This document shows positions 12,001-21,884 of a DNA stretch of 38,069 nt, in pieces (within the stretch, counting starts at the first letter, position 1; each line of letters starts with the position of its first letter). The stretch lies in the NCBI GenBank assembly GCA_002104945.1, contig MCFH01000119.1, positions 1-38,069 on the forward strand. Reading direction: 5' to 3'. This DNA is from Piromyces finnis (lineage: Eukaryota > Neocallimastigomycota > Neocallimastigomycetes > Neocallimastigales > Neocallimastigaceae). The position numbers and the translations under genes are program-made. The notes under the pieces are model-generated. The model ran no database searches and was not told the origin of the DNA. It was given only the letters and a program-made list of their open reading frames with translations.

Positions 12001-12487
12001 TAACTATAATGTTGATGGTGAAGTAAGTTATTATATATAAACATTAAAGCTATTATATTAAACTATTATTATACTATATATTATAAATATTGAAAAAAAT
12101 TTATTTTAATCATCATATATTTTATTTTTTATTATTTCATAGTTTACTCTTAATGAAAACATTTCTGATAATGGTGGTGTTGATCGTGCCTATGAAGCTT
12201 GGAAAATATCCATGAATAACGATGAAAAAGAAGCTAAAGAACGTAATAAGATACTTCCAGATTTCACTAAATATACTAGAGATCAATTATTCTTTATTTC
12301 ATTTGGTCAAATTTGGTGTTCTAAAATGAGACCAGAAGTTGCTGTTCAAAGATTATCTCAAGATAATCATGCTCCAAGTGAATGGCGTGTTAAGGGTGTC
12401 TTAAGAAATTCAAAATATTTCGCTAAAGCTTTCAATTGTCCAGTCAATTCACCAATGAATCCAGAACAAAAATGTTCAATTTGGTAA
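9035..12487 (+). CDS. Secreted M13 family zinc metallopeptidase (neprilysin-like), 11 exons
   Basis: Exons: 9035-9325, 9377-9487, 9591-9659, 9763-10271, 10401-10637, 10759-10838, 10980-11392, 11511-11708, 11821-11876, 11965-12022 and 12143-12487. All have GT..AG junctions, and the joined frame is open for about 788 residues, close to the roughly 750 of neprilysin. Residues 1-23 form a signal peptide ([20 protein letters not shown]) with no membrane anchor, so the enzyme is probably secreted. The M13 N-domain opens with the paired cysteine pattern CMTDEC and [15 protein letters not shown]. In the catalytic domain [10 protein letters not shown] and AGILQSPFY precede the zinc site [11 protein letters not shown] (HExxH), and ENISDNGG supplies the third zinc ligand Glu. 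The protein ends in CSIW, the conserved Cys-x-x-Trp terminus. These enzymes cleave peptides on the amino side of hydrophobic residues. It is the only clearly undamaged gene outside the LRR pair; its substrate is not visible from sequence. Confidence 0.92.
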
Positions 12488-14094
12488 AATTAATTATTAA
12501 AAATGGAAAAGAGTTGTATTTATATATTTTCTAATAAATGTATATCTAAATATGTAAAAAATAGAATAATATAAGAGAATTATTAACTATTATATTATTT
12601 TAATAATAATAAAAATTAGAAGAAATAAATAAAATTCACATAATAAATAAAAAAATTAAATATAAGAATTTTTTTTTATATTTTTTTATAAAATTTTTTA
12701 TTTTTAAAAAGTAAAAAAGATTTTTTTCCTTTTTTTATTAAATTTTTTTAGACAATTTTTCGTTCAATTTATTGTTGTGAAACATTTTTTAGACTAGTAG
12801 TAATACACTTTTTATATTTATTTGATTTAAAATTTATAGATGATAATTAATATTAATATTATTAATAATATTAATATAATAAATAATAAATATTAAAGTG
12901 ATATAAAGAATTAGATGAATTCTGCAATTTGTACATGTGAAATTGACCTACCTAATAAATTAAATGAAATAAAAAAGAAAACTAACATCAGGTAGGATAG
13001 TGTGGTGTACACTAAATTCTCCTATGAGTTTATAATTTTAATTAAATTAGTAATAAAGTTTAAAAATATTTGATGTCATTAAAAAAAAAAAAGAGTTTAT
13101 AATAATGGTTTTATTCGAAATTAGAAATGTTCTTTTATCATATCCATTCGATGTCTTATTACACCGAATAAATAATCCTTTTATTCTATTTATATTTAAT
13201 AACATAATTTTAAAATATTCTGTATTAAAATTGATCTATATAAAAGTTTATTAGAATGCTTTTATATTTATTATTAAAATAAAGCAAAGGATTTTTAAAG
13301 TGTATATTGAAAATATTTTTATTTTTTATAACTATTTTTAAATATTTAGAAAAATAAAATATGTATTTTATTCATATTTTTGTTATTGTAGTAAAAAATA
13401 TGAAAATTATATACTTTAAAGCCATTTCTTTTTTTTTTTTTACTATTATCTCTAACCTTTTTATTATTAAATACATTTTTTTATTTGATGTATCTCCAAT
13501 ACTTTATCATATTTACTTAAAAATAAAAAAAAGACACCAAATAAAATATTTTTTGGAGAAAATAAAGAACAATCTTTTTAAATGGGAACAAAACTTTTAA
13601 CAACCAAAATATCCATGTTTTATTAATATAATAAATTCTTTATATTATAACAAAATACTGTTAAAATATGTAAAATATATAAAATATGAAGGTATAAAAT
13701 GTATTAAAATATTTTGTAGTAAGTTAAAGATGCAACCATCCACAATGTAAACAAGTAAACAAGTAAATAAAAATATTTTAATTTTAGGAAAATTTCATTT
13801 CTACAAAAATGTATGAATAAAAATGTACAATTATAATTAATAATGTACATTCTCATAATTTCAATAAAAATTGTTTTGTTGAGAAGTTGAGAAAAAAGAA
13901 TAAAATTTATTAAACTTTATATTTTTACATCAAAATATATATATATAATAATGATAAGAACCATACAAAATGTTTTTTAACTATTTTGTGTCATAATCTA
14001 GTTTTGCAAAACACACTTTAAAAATATAAATTAATAAAAATAATCTTTAAATCATAGAAATAGAACTTGAAAACTATTTTTAGAAATAATAAAA
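12488..14094. other. AT-rich intergenic region
   Basis: A hydrophobic 79-codon frame at 13361-13600 is the longest open stretch but looks like AT-rich chance sequence. No other coding, RNA or repeat signal is supported. Confidence 0.55.
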
Positions 14095-16161
14095 AAAAAA
14101 ATTCATATATTATTATTGTTGGTTTATTCATATTTTCGTTTGGTAATATTATTAAATCTGCATATCATTTACCTGAATCAACTTCTGTTAAAGTTGTACA
14201 TGAATAATAAATCAATGTATCAAAATATATATTTTGAACAATAAGTTTAAATATTGCTTCTTTATAATAATTTATATTTGAAGTTTTATTATGAAAATAT
14301 TCAATTATAATAGCTACTTCACGTTATTCTTTTCCATTCCATGTATCATTTAATTGTTTTTTAGATAATTCTACTTTTTCAAATAATTTTTTCCATTTAT
14401 TATTTTCTGTGGATACCTTAAATGATGTATGTACTTCTTCATTAGGAATAAATAATTCCCAATTAATTTATCAGATTTATTATCATAATCTTTTTTATAT
14501 TCATAGGCTAAATATCCAAGATGAACAAGCTTTACTAAAACATCGTATTTATTATTATATTCTCCGCAATTTCTATTGAAATTAACAATATCCATGTCTA
14601 ATTTTATTCTATTCTTTTTATCACTCATTAAATATACAATATCTTTTTTTAGTCCATCAAAATCCATATCGATATATTTATAAAGGTTATCATACGATTC
14701 AGTTAAATGCCAATAGTTTCTAATACTATTGAATTCAAATGCTTTTATAATTGACAATGATGTATATATTTCATATGTTTTCCAATAATTCCTATTTTCA
14801 TTTTTACTTCCATCTGTTAATCTGTAACCATTATATATTTCTTTAATATTATAATAAAAAATATTTACATATTCATCATCGAAATTTTTCTTTTTTTTAA
14901 ATTTTTTGCATAATTCTTTCACTTCTTCAACTGTAAAGCCAACATATTTTGACATCCATCCACCTTCTACCATAGAAAAGTGATCAAAAATCCCTGTGAT
15001 CTCAGAATTTAATCCATAACTCTTAAGAGGCAAAATTCCTGTCATATAAGTTAAATGTATGCTTTCTTCTCCTTTAATTAATGAAGTTAAAAATTTCAAG
15101 TACTCTATTGAATTTTTATTATTATCTCGAAATACTATATCCCATTCATCAATGACGAGAATATTATGTCTACTCGTCTTTTCTAGTATTTCGTTCAATA
15201 TTTCATTAATGCTGTTTTTATTATCACATTCAAAATCTGCTATAGAATTTTTTACTTCTTTTATAATAGATGTTTTAATATTTTCTTTTCCTTCTTTTAT
15301 ACTTGTTTGATAAAGATAATTAAACATATTTAATTTTATTACATTAAATTTTCCTAAATATTTATCTCAATTTTCTGATTTTGAAATTTTTTTATCCATA
15401 AAACTAGTTATTTTCGATTCTTTATAACTATAATAAGCTGAAAGCATATCTACTATTTTGGTTTTCCCAAATCTTCTAGGTCTTGAAATACAAATATTTT
15501 GTTTCTCTGAATTTATTATTTTATTTAGTTCAAGAATTAATTCTGTTTTATCAACATAAAATTCTCTTTGTGAAAATTTTTTAAAATCATTTTCACCAGG
15601 ATTAAATATATTGTTTGTTTCCTCTTTCATATAATTCCACCAGTCAGCTTTAGAAATCAATTTAAATAATCGATGTATTTCTTTATTTGGAATGGATATT
15701 TCATTATTATATTTATCATAATTTAAATACCCTAAATGGACAAGTTTCATTAGATTGTTTTTTCTTTTTGAAAATGAATAAATATCATTTTGATACAATA
15801 ATGAATCTACTTTTATTTTTTTATCCCTTTCTGATTCTATTAATAAAGTAATAACATCTTTTAGATTATCATAATTCTTTTGAATAAATTTAGCAAGTAA
15901 ATCATAATAATTATCATCCATTTGATACCTCTTAACAATATTATTTTTTAAGGATTCTAAAATTAAATATGGAGAATATATTTTATATATTTCATTTGAA
16001 AAACTATCTATTAATTGATAACTGCCATAAGAGTCTTTTAAATTCTCATACTTTATTCTATTTCTACCTCTATCTTTGTCATTTTCATACTTTGTTTCGT
16101 TTTTATGTATTAATGCTTTATTATTTATTATTTCATCTTCAGAGGTTTTTTGTGTGATTAT
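14095..16161 (-). pseudogene. AAA-ATPase-like (PF09820) / PD-(D/E)XK nuclease (PF08011-type) protein, pseudogene
   Basis: Read on the minus strand, the frame is open from 16161 to 15370. It begins with the C-terminal part of one unit (YGSYQLIDSF, IYSPYLILESL, LMKLVHLGYLNYD), then starts a second unit at about 15600: FSQREFYVDKTELI and the Walker-A-like RPRRFGKTK. A TGA at 15369-15367 interrupts, after which the same frame continues 15366-14371 with NILVIDEWD (Walker B-like), MTGILPLKSYG, YNGYRLTDGS and LVKLVHLGYLAYEY. Near 14460 the frame shifts. The C-terminal nuclease part continues to about 14095 (LNDTWNGKE, SGKYADLIILPN, KPTIIIYEF) with stops TAA at 14326-14324 and TGA at 14167-14165. The family is common in gut bacteria and is known in anaerobic fungi, so horizontal origin is likely; that is family knowledge. 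No start codon or intron is seen. It is non-functional as read. Confidence 0.75.
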
Positions 16162-16639
16162 TTACAAGTATATAATTCCTTTAAATATTGAAAAAGATTC
16201 ATGATTAATTAATATTTTTATTTTCATAGCTTTTTTCTTTTATTTTGAAAAAAGCTATAAATAAATTGAATGATATCCATTGTATCATATTATTAATAAT
16301 ATATCTTAATAATTAAAATAAAATATTTAATATAAAAATTGATACTTTATCATTATGGTATAATTCATAATACTATGTATAATATTATAGAGAGTATAAA
16401 TTATAAATTGATGTTATAGAAATAGAAATATTACTATTATTATATTATAATAAAAAAATCTTTTAAAAGGTAATATAATGTTAGTTTTATATATAATATA
16501 TATGTATTACAATAAAGGTTTTAAAATAGTTATTGCCATTTTAAAAAATTATATAATTATATAATCCATTAAATGAATAAATATTACTATATTAATGAAA
16601 ATTAAGTTATTTATTTTGATTTTCTTTGAAATTAATAAT
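16162..16639. other. AT-rich intergenic region
   Basis: No supported gene. It separates the 5' end of the ATPase pseudogene from the cysteine-rich relic on the same strand. Confidence 0.5.
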
Positions 16640-17090
16640 ATTTATATATATTTATGTCTTTTATAACACCATTTTCACAAGGATCCTCTCCTCGTATACC
16701 ACAATATACCTATGTCTATGAATATCCAAATTATAGAAAAATATTTATAAATTGTATCCTTATGCGTTACTGATATATCATCATTATAAATACAATGATT
16801 ATCAATACATTTATTAAATAAACAATCAGAAACATTATATTTTAAAGAAATGTTAAAAAACTAGTATCACTATTAAGACAATAAACCATCACTTTATTTT
16901 TTTTGCTTTATCATTCTATATACAATACTCTACAATATTATATTTTAAATTGTAGTTTTAGGCTTTCATTCGGAAATTCAATAAAATTACCATAGTTATC
17001 ACTATTTTGTAAAGTGATACAATTTCTATTTCTACAATAACTTTTTTCATATTTTGCTCTTACCTGAATTTTCATATTTACATAATAATT
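16640..17090 (-). pseudogene. Relic of a cysteine-rich surface or secreted protein
   Basis: On the minus strand short blocks in shifting frames read YEKSYCRNRNCITLQNS, YGNFIEFPNESLKL (about 17060-16960), SDCLFNKCIDNHCIYNDD (about 16835-16780), HKDTIYKYFSI, and YCGIRGEDPCENGVIKD (about 16710-16655). The spacing of cysteines (CxxxxC, CIxxxC) resembles the cysteine-rich modules of extracellular proteins. Stops separate the blocks, so the gene is broken by several indels. The assignment to a particular family is not possible from sequence alone; similar modules are, as far as I recall, frequent in anaerobic-fungus surface proteins. Confidence 0.45.
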
Positions 17091-17218
17091 TATCAGATAT
17101 TAAATATTAATAATTATGTATATCAAAGGAATATAAATATCTGTATAATTAAATCTATCGTTATCCTTATAATATTTTGTTTTTTTAAAAGGTAAAAAAA
17201 ACGTTCAAAATGATCATA

Positions 17219-17248
17219 TTTGAAACAAAAAAGATTTTATTGGTTAAA
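17219..17248 (+). promoter_or_regulatory. Conserved upstream block with inverted CCAAT box, LRR gene B
   Basis: This 30-nt block (TTTGAAACAAAAAA, one base, then ATTTTATTGGTTAAA at 17234-17248) is identical at 29 of 30 positions to 20044-20073 in front of LRR gene C. ATTGG is a reverse-strand CCAAT box. It lies about 27 bp upstream of the ATG, so it is either a core promoter element or a transcribed leader element. Role inferred from conservation. Confidence 0.5.
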
Positions 17249-17274
17249 TAATAAAATTAAAAAAAAAAAAAAAA

Positions 17275-17869
17275 ATGAAAACGCTTTTTTTGTTATTGCT
17301 AATCAATTTAACTTTTACAGCAAAGTTTATTTATTCTTAATTTGTAGAAGATTGTCGTATTGTAAATAAATTATTGGGAGAATTTGAGGAAAATGATTGT
17401 TGTTCTTCCCCTGGAATTACTTGTGATAAAGGTTTCGTAGTGGCAATGTAATAATAAAGAGAAAGGCTACTTTTTTTTTTTTTTTTCATTTTATTTCTAT
17501 TCAATAACCTAGATATTCAATATTAATAATAATTAACAATTAATTAACAATAGAGAATTAAGAAATGTTAACGTCATATTGCCTGGTGGTTCAATTCCAC
17601 CTGAAATTGGAAATTTATCAAACTTGATAAAATTGTAATTATCCATTTTATAAAGGAAAATTTAAAAATTCTTTATTTATATACATCAATTTATATTTAT
17701 TTTTTTTTTCAATGTTTTACAAAATAATAAATAGAGATCTTTTCAATAAAGGTTTTTCTGGTTCCATTCCTCCAGAGCTCGGAAATTTATCCAATTTGAA
17801 AGTTTTGTAAAGATTGTTTATATTATTATATAATTTATAAAACCTATAATTTCTTATTTTTAAAATTAC

Positions 17870-17901
<32 letters not shown>

Positions 17902-19748
17902 GAATTCTCCAAAAAAATGCTTTAACTGGTCCCATTCCACCTGAACTTGGAAATTTAACAAAATTGACTTGGTTGTAAATATTTTTTAATAATATTTATT
18001 TAAATCTCTCTATAAATTTTTATTCCTCCAATGAATCATAAAATAATTACATTATTTTCTTTTTTTTTTTTTTTATTTTTCATTTCTAAAAATACATTAT
18101 TAATTAAAAAATAGAAATTTAGTGGATAATAAATTAAGTGGTTCTATTCCACCTGAACTTGGAAATTTAACAGAATTGGATTCACCGTAATGAATTTATA
18201 TATACTATCTGTTTAATCTATTTATTTATTTTTAAATTCTTAATTTATTAAAATAAAAAAAATATAAAATAATGTTATTTATTCTAATTAGAAATATAAA
18301 ACTCTTTCATTAATTAAAAAAAAAAAAAAATAGACGATTAAGTGATAATTATTTAAGTGGTTCCCTTCCACCTGAACTTGGAAAGTTATCAAGCTTGAGA
18401 ACTTTGTAAATGATTTTTATAATATTATTTGTTTATCTATTCATTATATTAATTCTTATTTTAAATGAAACAAAAAAAAAAAAAAATTATATTATTTACA
18501 TTATTTTTTATTCTTTTTTAAAATTATTATAAATATGTTATTAATAGATGGATAGAAAATAATAACTTTAGTGGTTCCATTCCACCTGAGCTTGGAAATT
18601 TATTAAAATTGAGATGGATGTAATTAATAATATTTGTTTATATATAATCATTGCTTCTTTATTAATAATTAATTAATTATTTATTTATAAAATAAAAATA
18701 ATTCATGACCACTTAAAAACAACAACAACAACAACAACAACAACTAAAATTGAATAATATCTAATAAATCATGTATGATATTCAGAAATATTAGTAATAA
18801 CGGATTTAGTAGTACTATGCCACAAGAAATATTAAATCGTCCATATGATGAATTGTAAGTAATTTCTTTTTTTTTTATATAAATAGATGTACTTTTTATA
18901 TCGTTGCTCAATATGATTATATTGAAAATAGTTTATAGTTTTAAATTATGTTGATTATCATTTTAATGATTATATATAAAATGAATACAAAAAGTTTTTT
19001 ATTTTAAAATAAATATTAATATTAATTATTTGTACTGTCTATATATAGTAAATTTTATAATTATGATGATAGTACCAAACAAGTTCCCGAAAAAGAAGAA
19101 TCAGATAAATTAATTATTGATAATGATTTAAATAAGGATACTTTAAATAAGGATACTAAATCCGATAAGGGTGGTAGTAATACATTATTAGCAATAGTTA
19201 TTGTGTTTGGAATAATTGGTATTGTTTCAAGCATTTTATTATTCCTCGTTATAAAAAAAAATAAAAAGTTAAAAGATAATGATAAAAATAATGTAAGAAA
19301 TAGTTCTTTATCGACTGTAAATAATGTTCACATTAATCCATCTATAATTTCAGGAAATGATGAAAATACAACACTTGATATTGTTTCTACCCCAGTTCTT
19401 TCTTTTAATAATAATTATAACAGTACTATTACGGAAATAAATACTAATAATGCTATTACTACTATTCATGATGATGATGATGATGATGATTCAATAGTAA
19501 TTAATTCTACTATTACTACAAATAACAGATATAGTGTTCCTTTAAATTCTACGAATAATATAAACCATGTAATGACAATGAATAGCATTGGAGAAAAGGG
19601 TTTACTTCCAAGTTATGAAGATGTTTTAAATGAAGATGGAAAGCATAACACGGAAAAATATCCACTGTCTGACGATAAATCCAAAATTCAAACTATAAAA
19701 AATGAAAAAAATAAGGAACCACTTCATTCATCAAAAAAGAAATATTAA
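17275..19748 (+). pseudogene. LRR receptor-like membrane protein gene B with one in-frame TAA in exon 1
   Basis: Nine exons: 17275-17447, 17554-17634, 17735-17806, 17903-17974, 18115-18186, 18334-18405, 18548-18619, 18786-18854 and 19049-19748. The joined length is 1383 nt (461 codons with stop) in one frame. Exon 1 gives a signal peptide and a cap with CC and GITC cysteines, similar to plant LRRNT_2. Exons 2-8 give seven LRRs of the plant type (GFSGSIPPELGNLSNLKVL); exons 3-7 are 72 nt, exon 2 is 81 and exon 8 is 69, all phase 2. Exon 9 gives an acidic/Lys juxtamembrane linker, one membrane segment (LLAIVIVFGIIGIVSSILLFLVI), KKNKK, an Asn/Ser/Thr tail with a run of seven Asp, and GLLPSYEDVLNEDG. 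The single defect is TAA at 17338-17340 (codon 22, just after the signal peptide), where the sister genes have Ala or Val. It may be a young pseudogene, a segregating allele or a sequence error. Confidence 0.75.
18718..18744 (+). repeat. AAC microsatellite in LRR gene B intron 7
   Basis: An (AAC)n run of about eight units lies in the intron before exon 8. The equivalent intron of gene C (about 21160-21190) has the same flanks (ATTCATGA, ACTAAAA) and only two or three units, which supports descent of the two genes from a tandem duplication. Confidence 0.8.
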
Positions 19749-20043
19749 AAATAATTTTTAAAAATAAAAAAAATGAAAAAGTATACTTTGAAAGTATATT
19801 AAAAATAATAAAAAATTTCATAGTAAAAAAATGAAAAAAAAAAAAAAATAAAAAAATAAAAAATATTTAAATATAGTTTTAAATAAAAAAAAATAAAAAA
19901 TAGAAATTTATTTAATTTGAATTTTTTTTTTTTTTTTTTTAATTTTATTAAAATAAAAAGGCGGATTTTTTTTTTTTTTACATTTTTTTTTAAAAATAAA
20001 AAAAGTCCAAAAATCGTCCGCTTTTTTTAAAAAAGTTTGAAAA
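19749..20043. other. Short spacer between LRR genes B and C
   Basis: About 300 bp of A/T runs. An imperfect inverted repeat lies at 19956-20026: AAAAGGCGGA on the left and TCCGCTTTTTTT on the right (GCGGA 19961-19965, TCCGC 20017-20021). It is the only GC-containing feature in the spacer and may act as terminator or promoter structure; no function is shown. Confidence 0.5.
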
Positions 20044-20073
20044 TTTGAAACAAAAAAAATTTTATTGGTTAAA
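20044..20073 (+). promoter_or_regulatory. Conserved upstream block with inverted CCAAT box, LRR gene C
   Basis: Counterpart of 17219-17248, identical at 29 of 30 positions, with ATTTTATTGGTTAAA at 20059-20073. It is 79 bp upstream of the ATG. The rest of the two upstream regions is much less alike, so the block looks selected. Confidence 0.5.
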
Positions 20074-20151
20074 AAAAAAGAATTTAATTAATAAAAAATA
20101 TATAAATTTGAAAAAGTAAAAAAGTTAAAAAAAAAAATAAAAATTTGAAAA

Positions 20152-21884
20152 ATGAAAAAGTTGGTTTTGTTATTGCTGTTCAATTTAACTTTTACAATAA
20201 ACGGTGTCTTTTCAGTATTTGTAAATGATTGTAGTGCAGTAAATAAATTGTTAGGAGAATCTGATAATTATGATTGTTGCACTCATAATGGAATTACATG
20301 TGAAAACGGATTCGTAGCAGTAATGTAATGATAAAAACAAAAAGTTCACTTTTTTTTTTTTTTATTTCTACTTAATAGTATAAATAAATGAATATTTATT
20401 TTTAATAATTAATTAAACAATAGAAATTTAAGTAATGGTTTGTATGGTGGTTCAATTCCTCCTGAACTTGGAAATTTGACACGTTTAGTTTATCTGTAAT
20501 TATTCTTTTTCATTTATATAGGAAGGAAGAATTAAAAGTTATTTATATATTTATATATACACTAATCTATATATTTTATTATAATGTTTTACGATATGAT
20601 AAATAGAGATCTTAGTGATCAAGGTTATCATGGTTCCCTTCCTTCAGAGCTCGGGAATTTATCAAATTTGCAATATATGTGAAGATTGTTTATATGTTAT
20701 TTGCATAATATAAATGATAATATAAATTTTATTCTAATTTTTTTTTTTTTTTTTTTTAAAAAATTATTAAAAATATTCATTATCATTATTATATAAAATA
20801 ATAATAAAAAAAAAGATATCTTAGTAATAATGCTTTTACTGGTTCAATACCATCTGAATTTGGAAATTTATTAAAATTGGAAATTTTGTACCTATTTATT
20901 GATATAATTTAATATTATAAAAAAATAAAAATAAAAATTATTAAACTTTCCTTTAAAAATATACAATTATTTTATTAACTAAATAAATAGATCATTAAGA
21001 GATAATCTTTTAAGTGGCTTTATCCCTCCTGAACTTGGAAGGTTAAACTTAGAATATTTGTAAAGTATCTTTTACTATTTGAATATATAAATAAATATAA
21101 TTTTTTATAATTTTTTTTTTGTATTTATAATATTTATATAATTATATTTTTAAACAATTCATGATCAACTAAAACAAACAACAACTAAAACTTGATAATA
21201 TTTAACTTTTTATTATATTCAGAGATATTAGGAATAACGGATTTAGTGGTTCTATACCTCAAGAAATATTAAATAATAATATTTCTAAATTGTATTTAAT
21301 TTACTTTTTTTTTTATTTTATTTATTATATAATAGTTTATATATATTATAATTATATTAGTTGTATTAAAACATTTTTATTCAAATATTCATCATTTAAT
21401 ATAATATAGTTTTCATGATAATTATAATGATAAAAATAAACAAGTTGTAGAAAAAGAAGAAAAGAATGATTTAAATAAAGATGCTAAATCCGATAATGGT
21501 ACAAATCCATTTTTAATAATAGCCATTGTATTTGGAATAATTAGTATTATTTTGACCATCCTGATATTCCTTGTTTTAAGGAAAAATAGAGATTTAAAAA
21601 AGAAAAATAATGAAAGAAATAGCTTTTCTACTTTAAATAAGGTTCACATTAACTCAACTTCAATTTCTGGAAATGGAGAAAGTTCAACTAATCTTCCAGA
21701 TATTCCTTTAAATTCTGTAAATGAGTCAAACTATATAAAATCATTAAATCATACAAATAATAATAATACTATCATTGGAGGAGAAGAAGATTTACTTCCA
21801 AGTTATGAAGATATATTAAATGAAAATGGTGAACATAACACTGGTAATATGCATGACTCAACCTCTAACTTCATTAAAGAATAA
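20152..21884 (+). CDS. LRR receptor-like single-pass membrane protein, gene C (intact)
   Basis: Seven exons: 20152-20324, 20424-20495, 20607-20678, 20816-20887, 20991-21059, 21223-21291 and 21410-21884. They join to 1002 nt, one open frame of 333 residues. Exon 1: signal peptide (MKKLVLLLLFNLTFTINGVFS) and a cap with DC, DCC and GITC, as in plant LRRNT_2. Exons 2-6: five plant-type LRRs (GGSIPPELGNLTRLVYL and so on); exons 2-4 are exactly 72 nt, 5 and 6 are 69. Every intron is phase 2, splitting the final codon of the repeat. Exon 7: acidic/Lys linker, membrane segment (FLIIAIVFGIISIILTILIFLVL), RKNRDLKKK, polar tail and DLLPSYEDILNENGEHN. No kinase domain follows. It is probably a surface recognition or adhesion receptor that signals or is sorted through its short tail. 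Ligand unknown. The start is fixed by the signal peptide and by the sister genes. Confidence 0.82.

Noticed and set aside
13361-13600. 79-codon plus-strand ORF, hydrophobic
   Set aside because: Composition is that expected of AT-rich chance sequence (Phe/Ile/Lys/Tyr), with no motif, promoter element or neighbour support.
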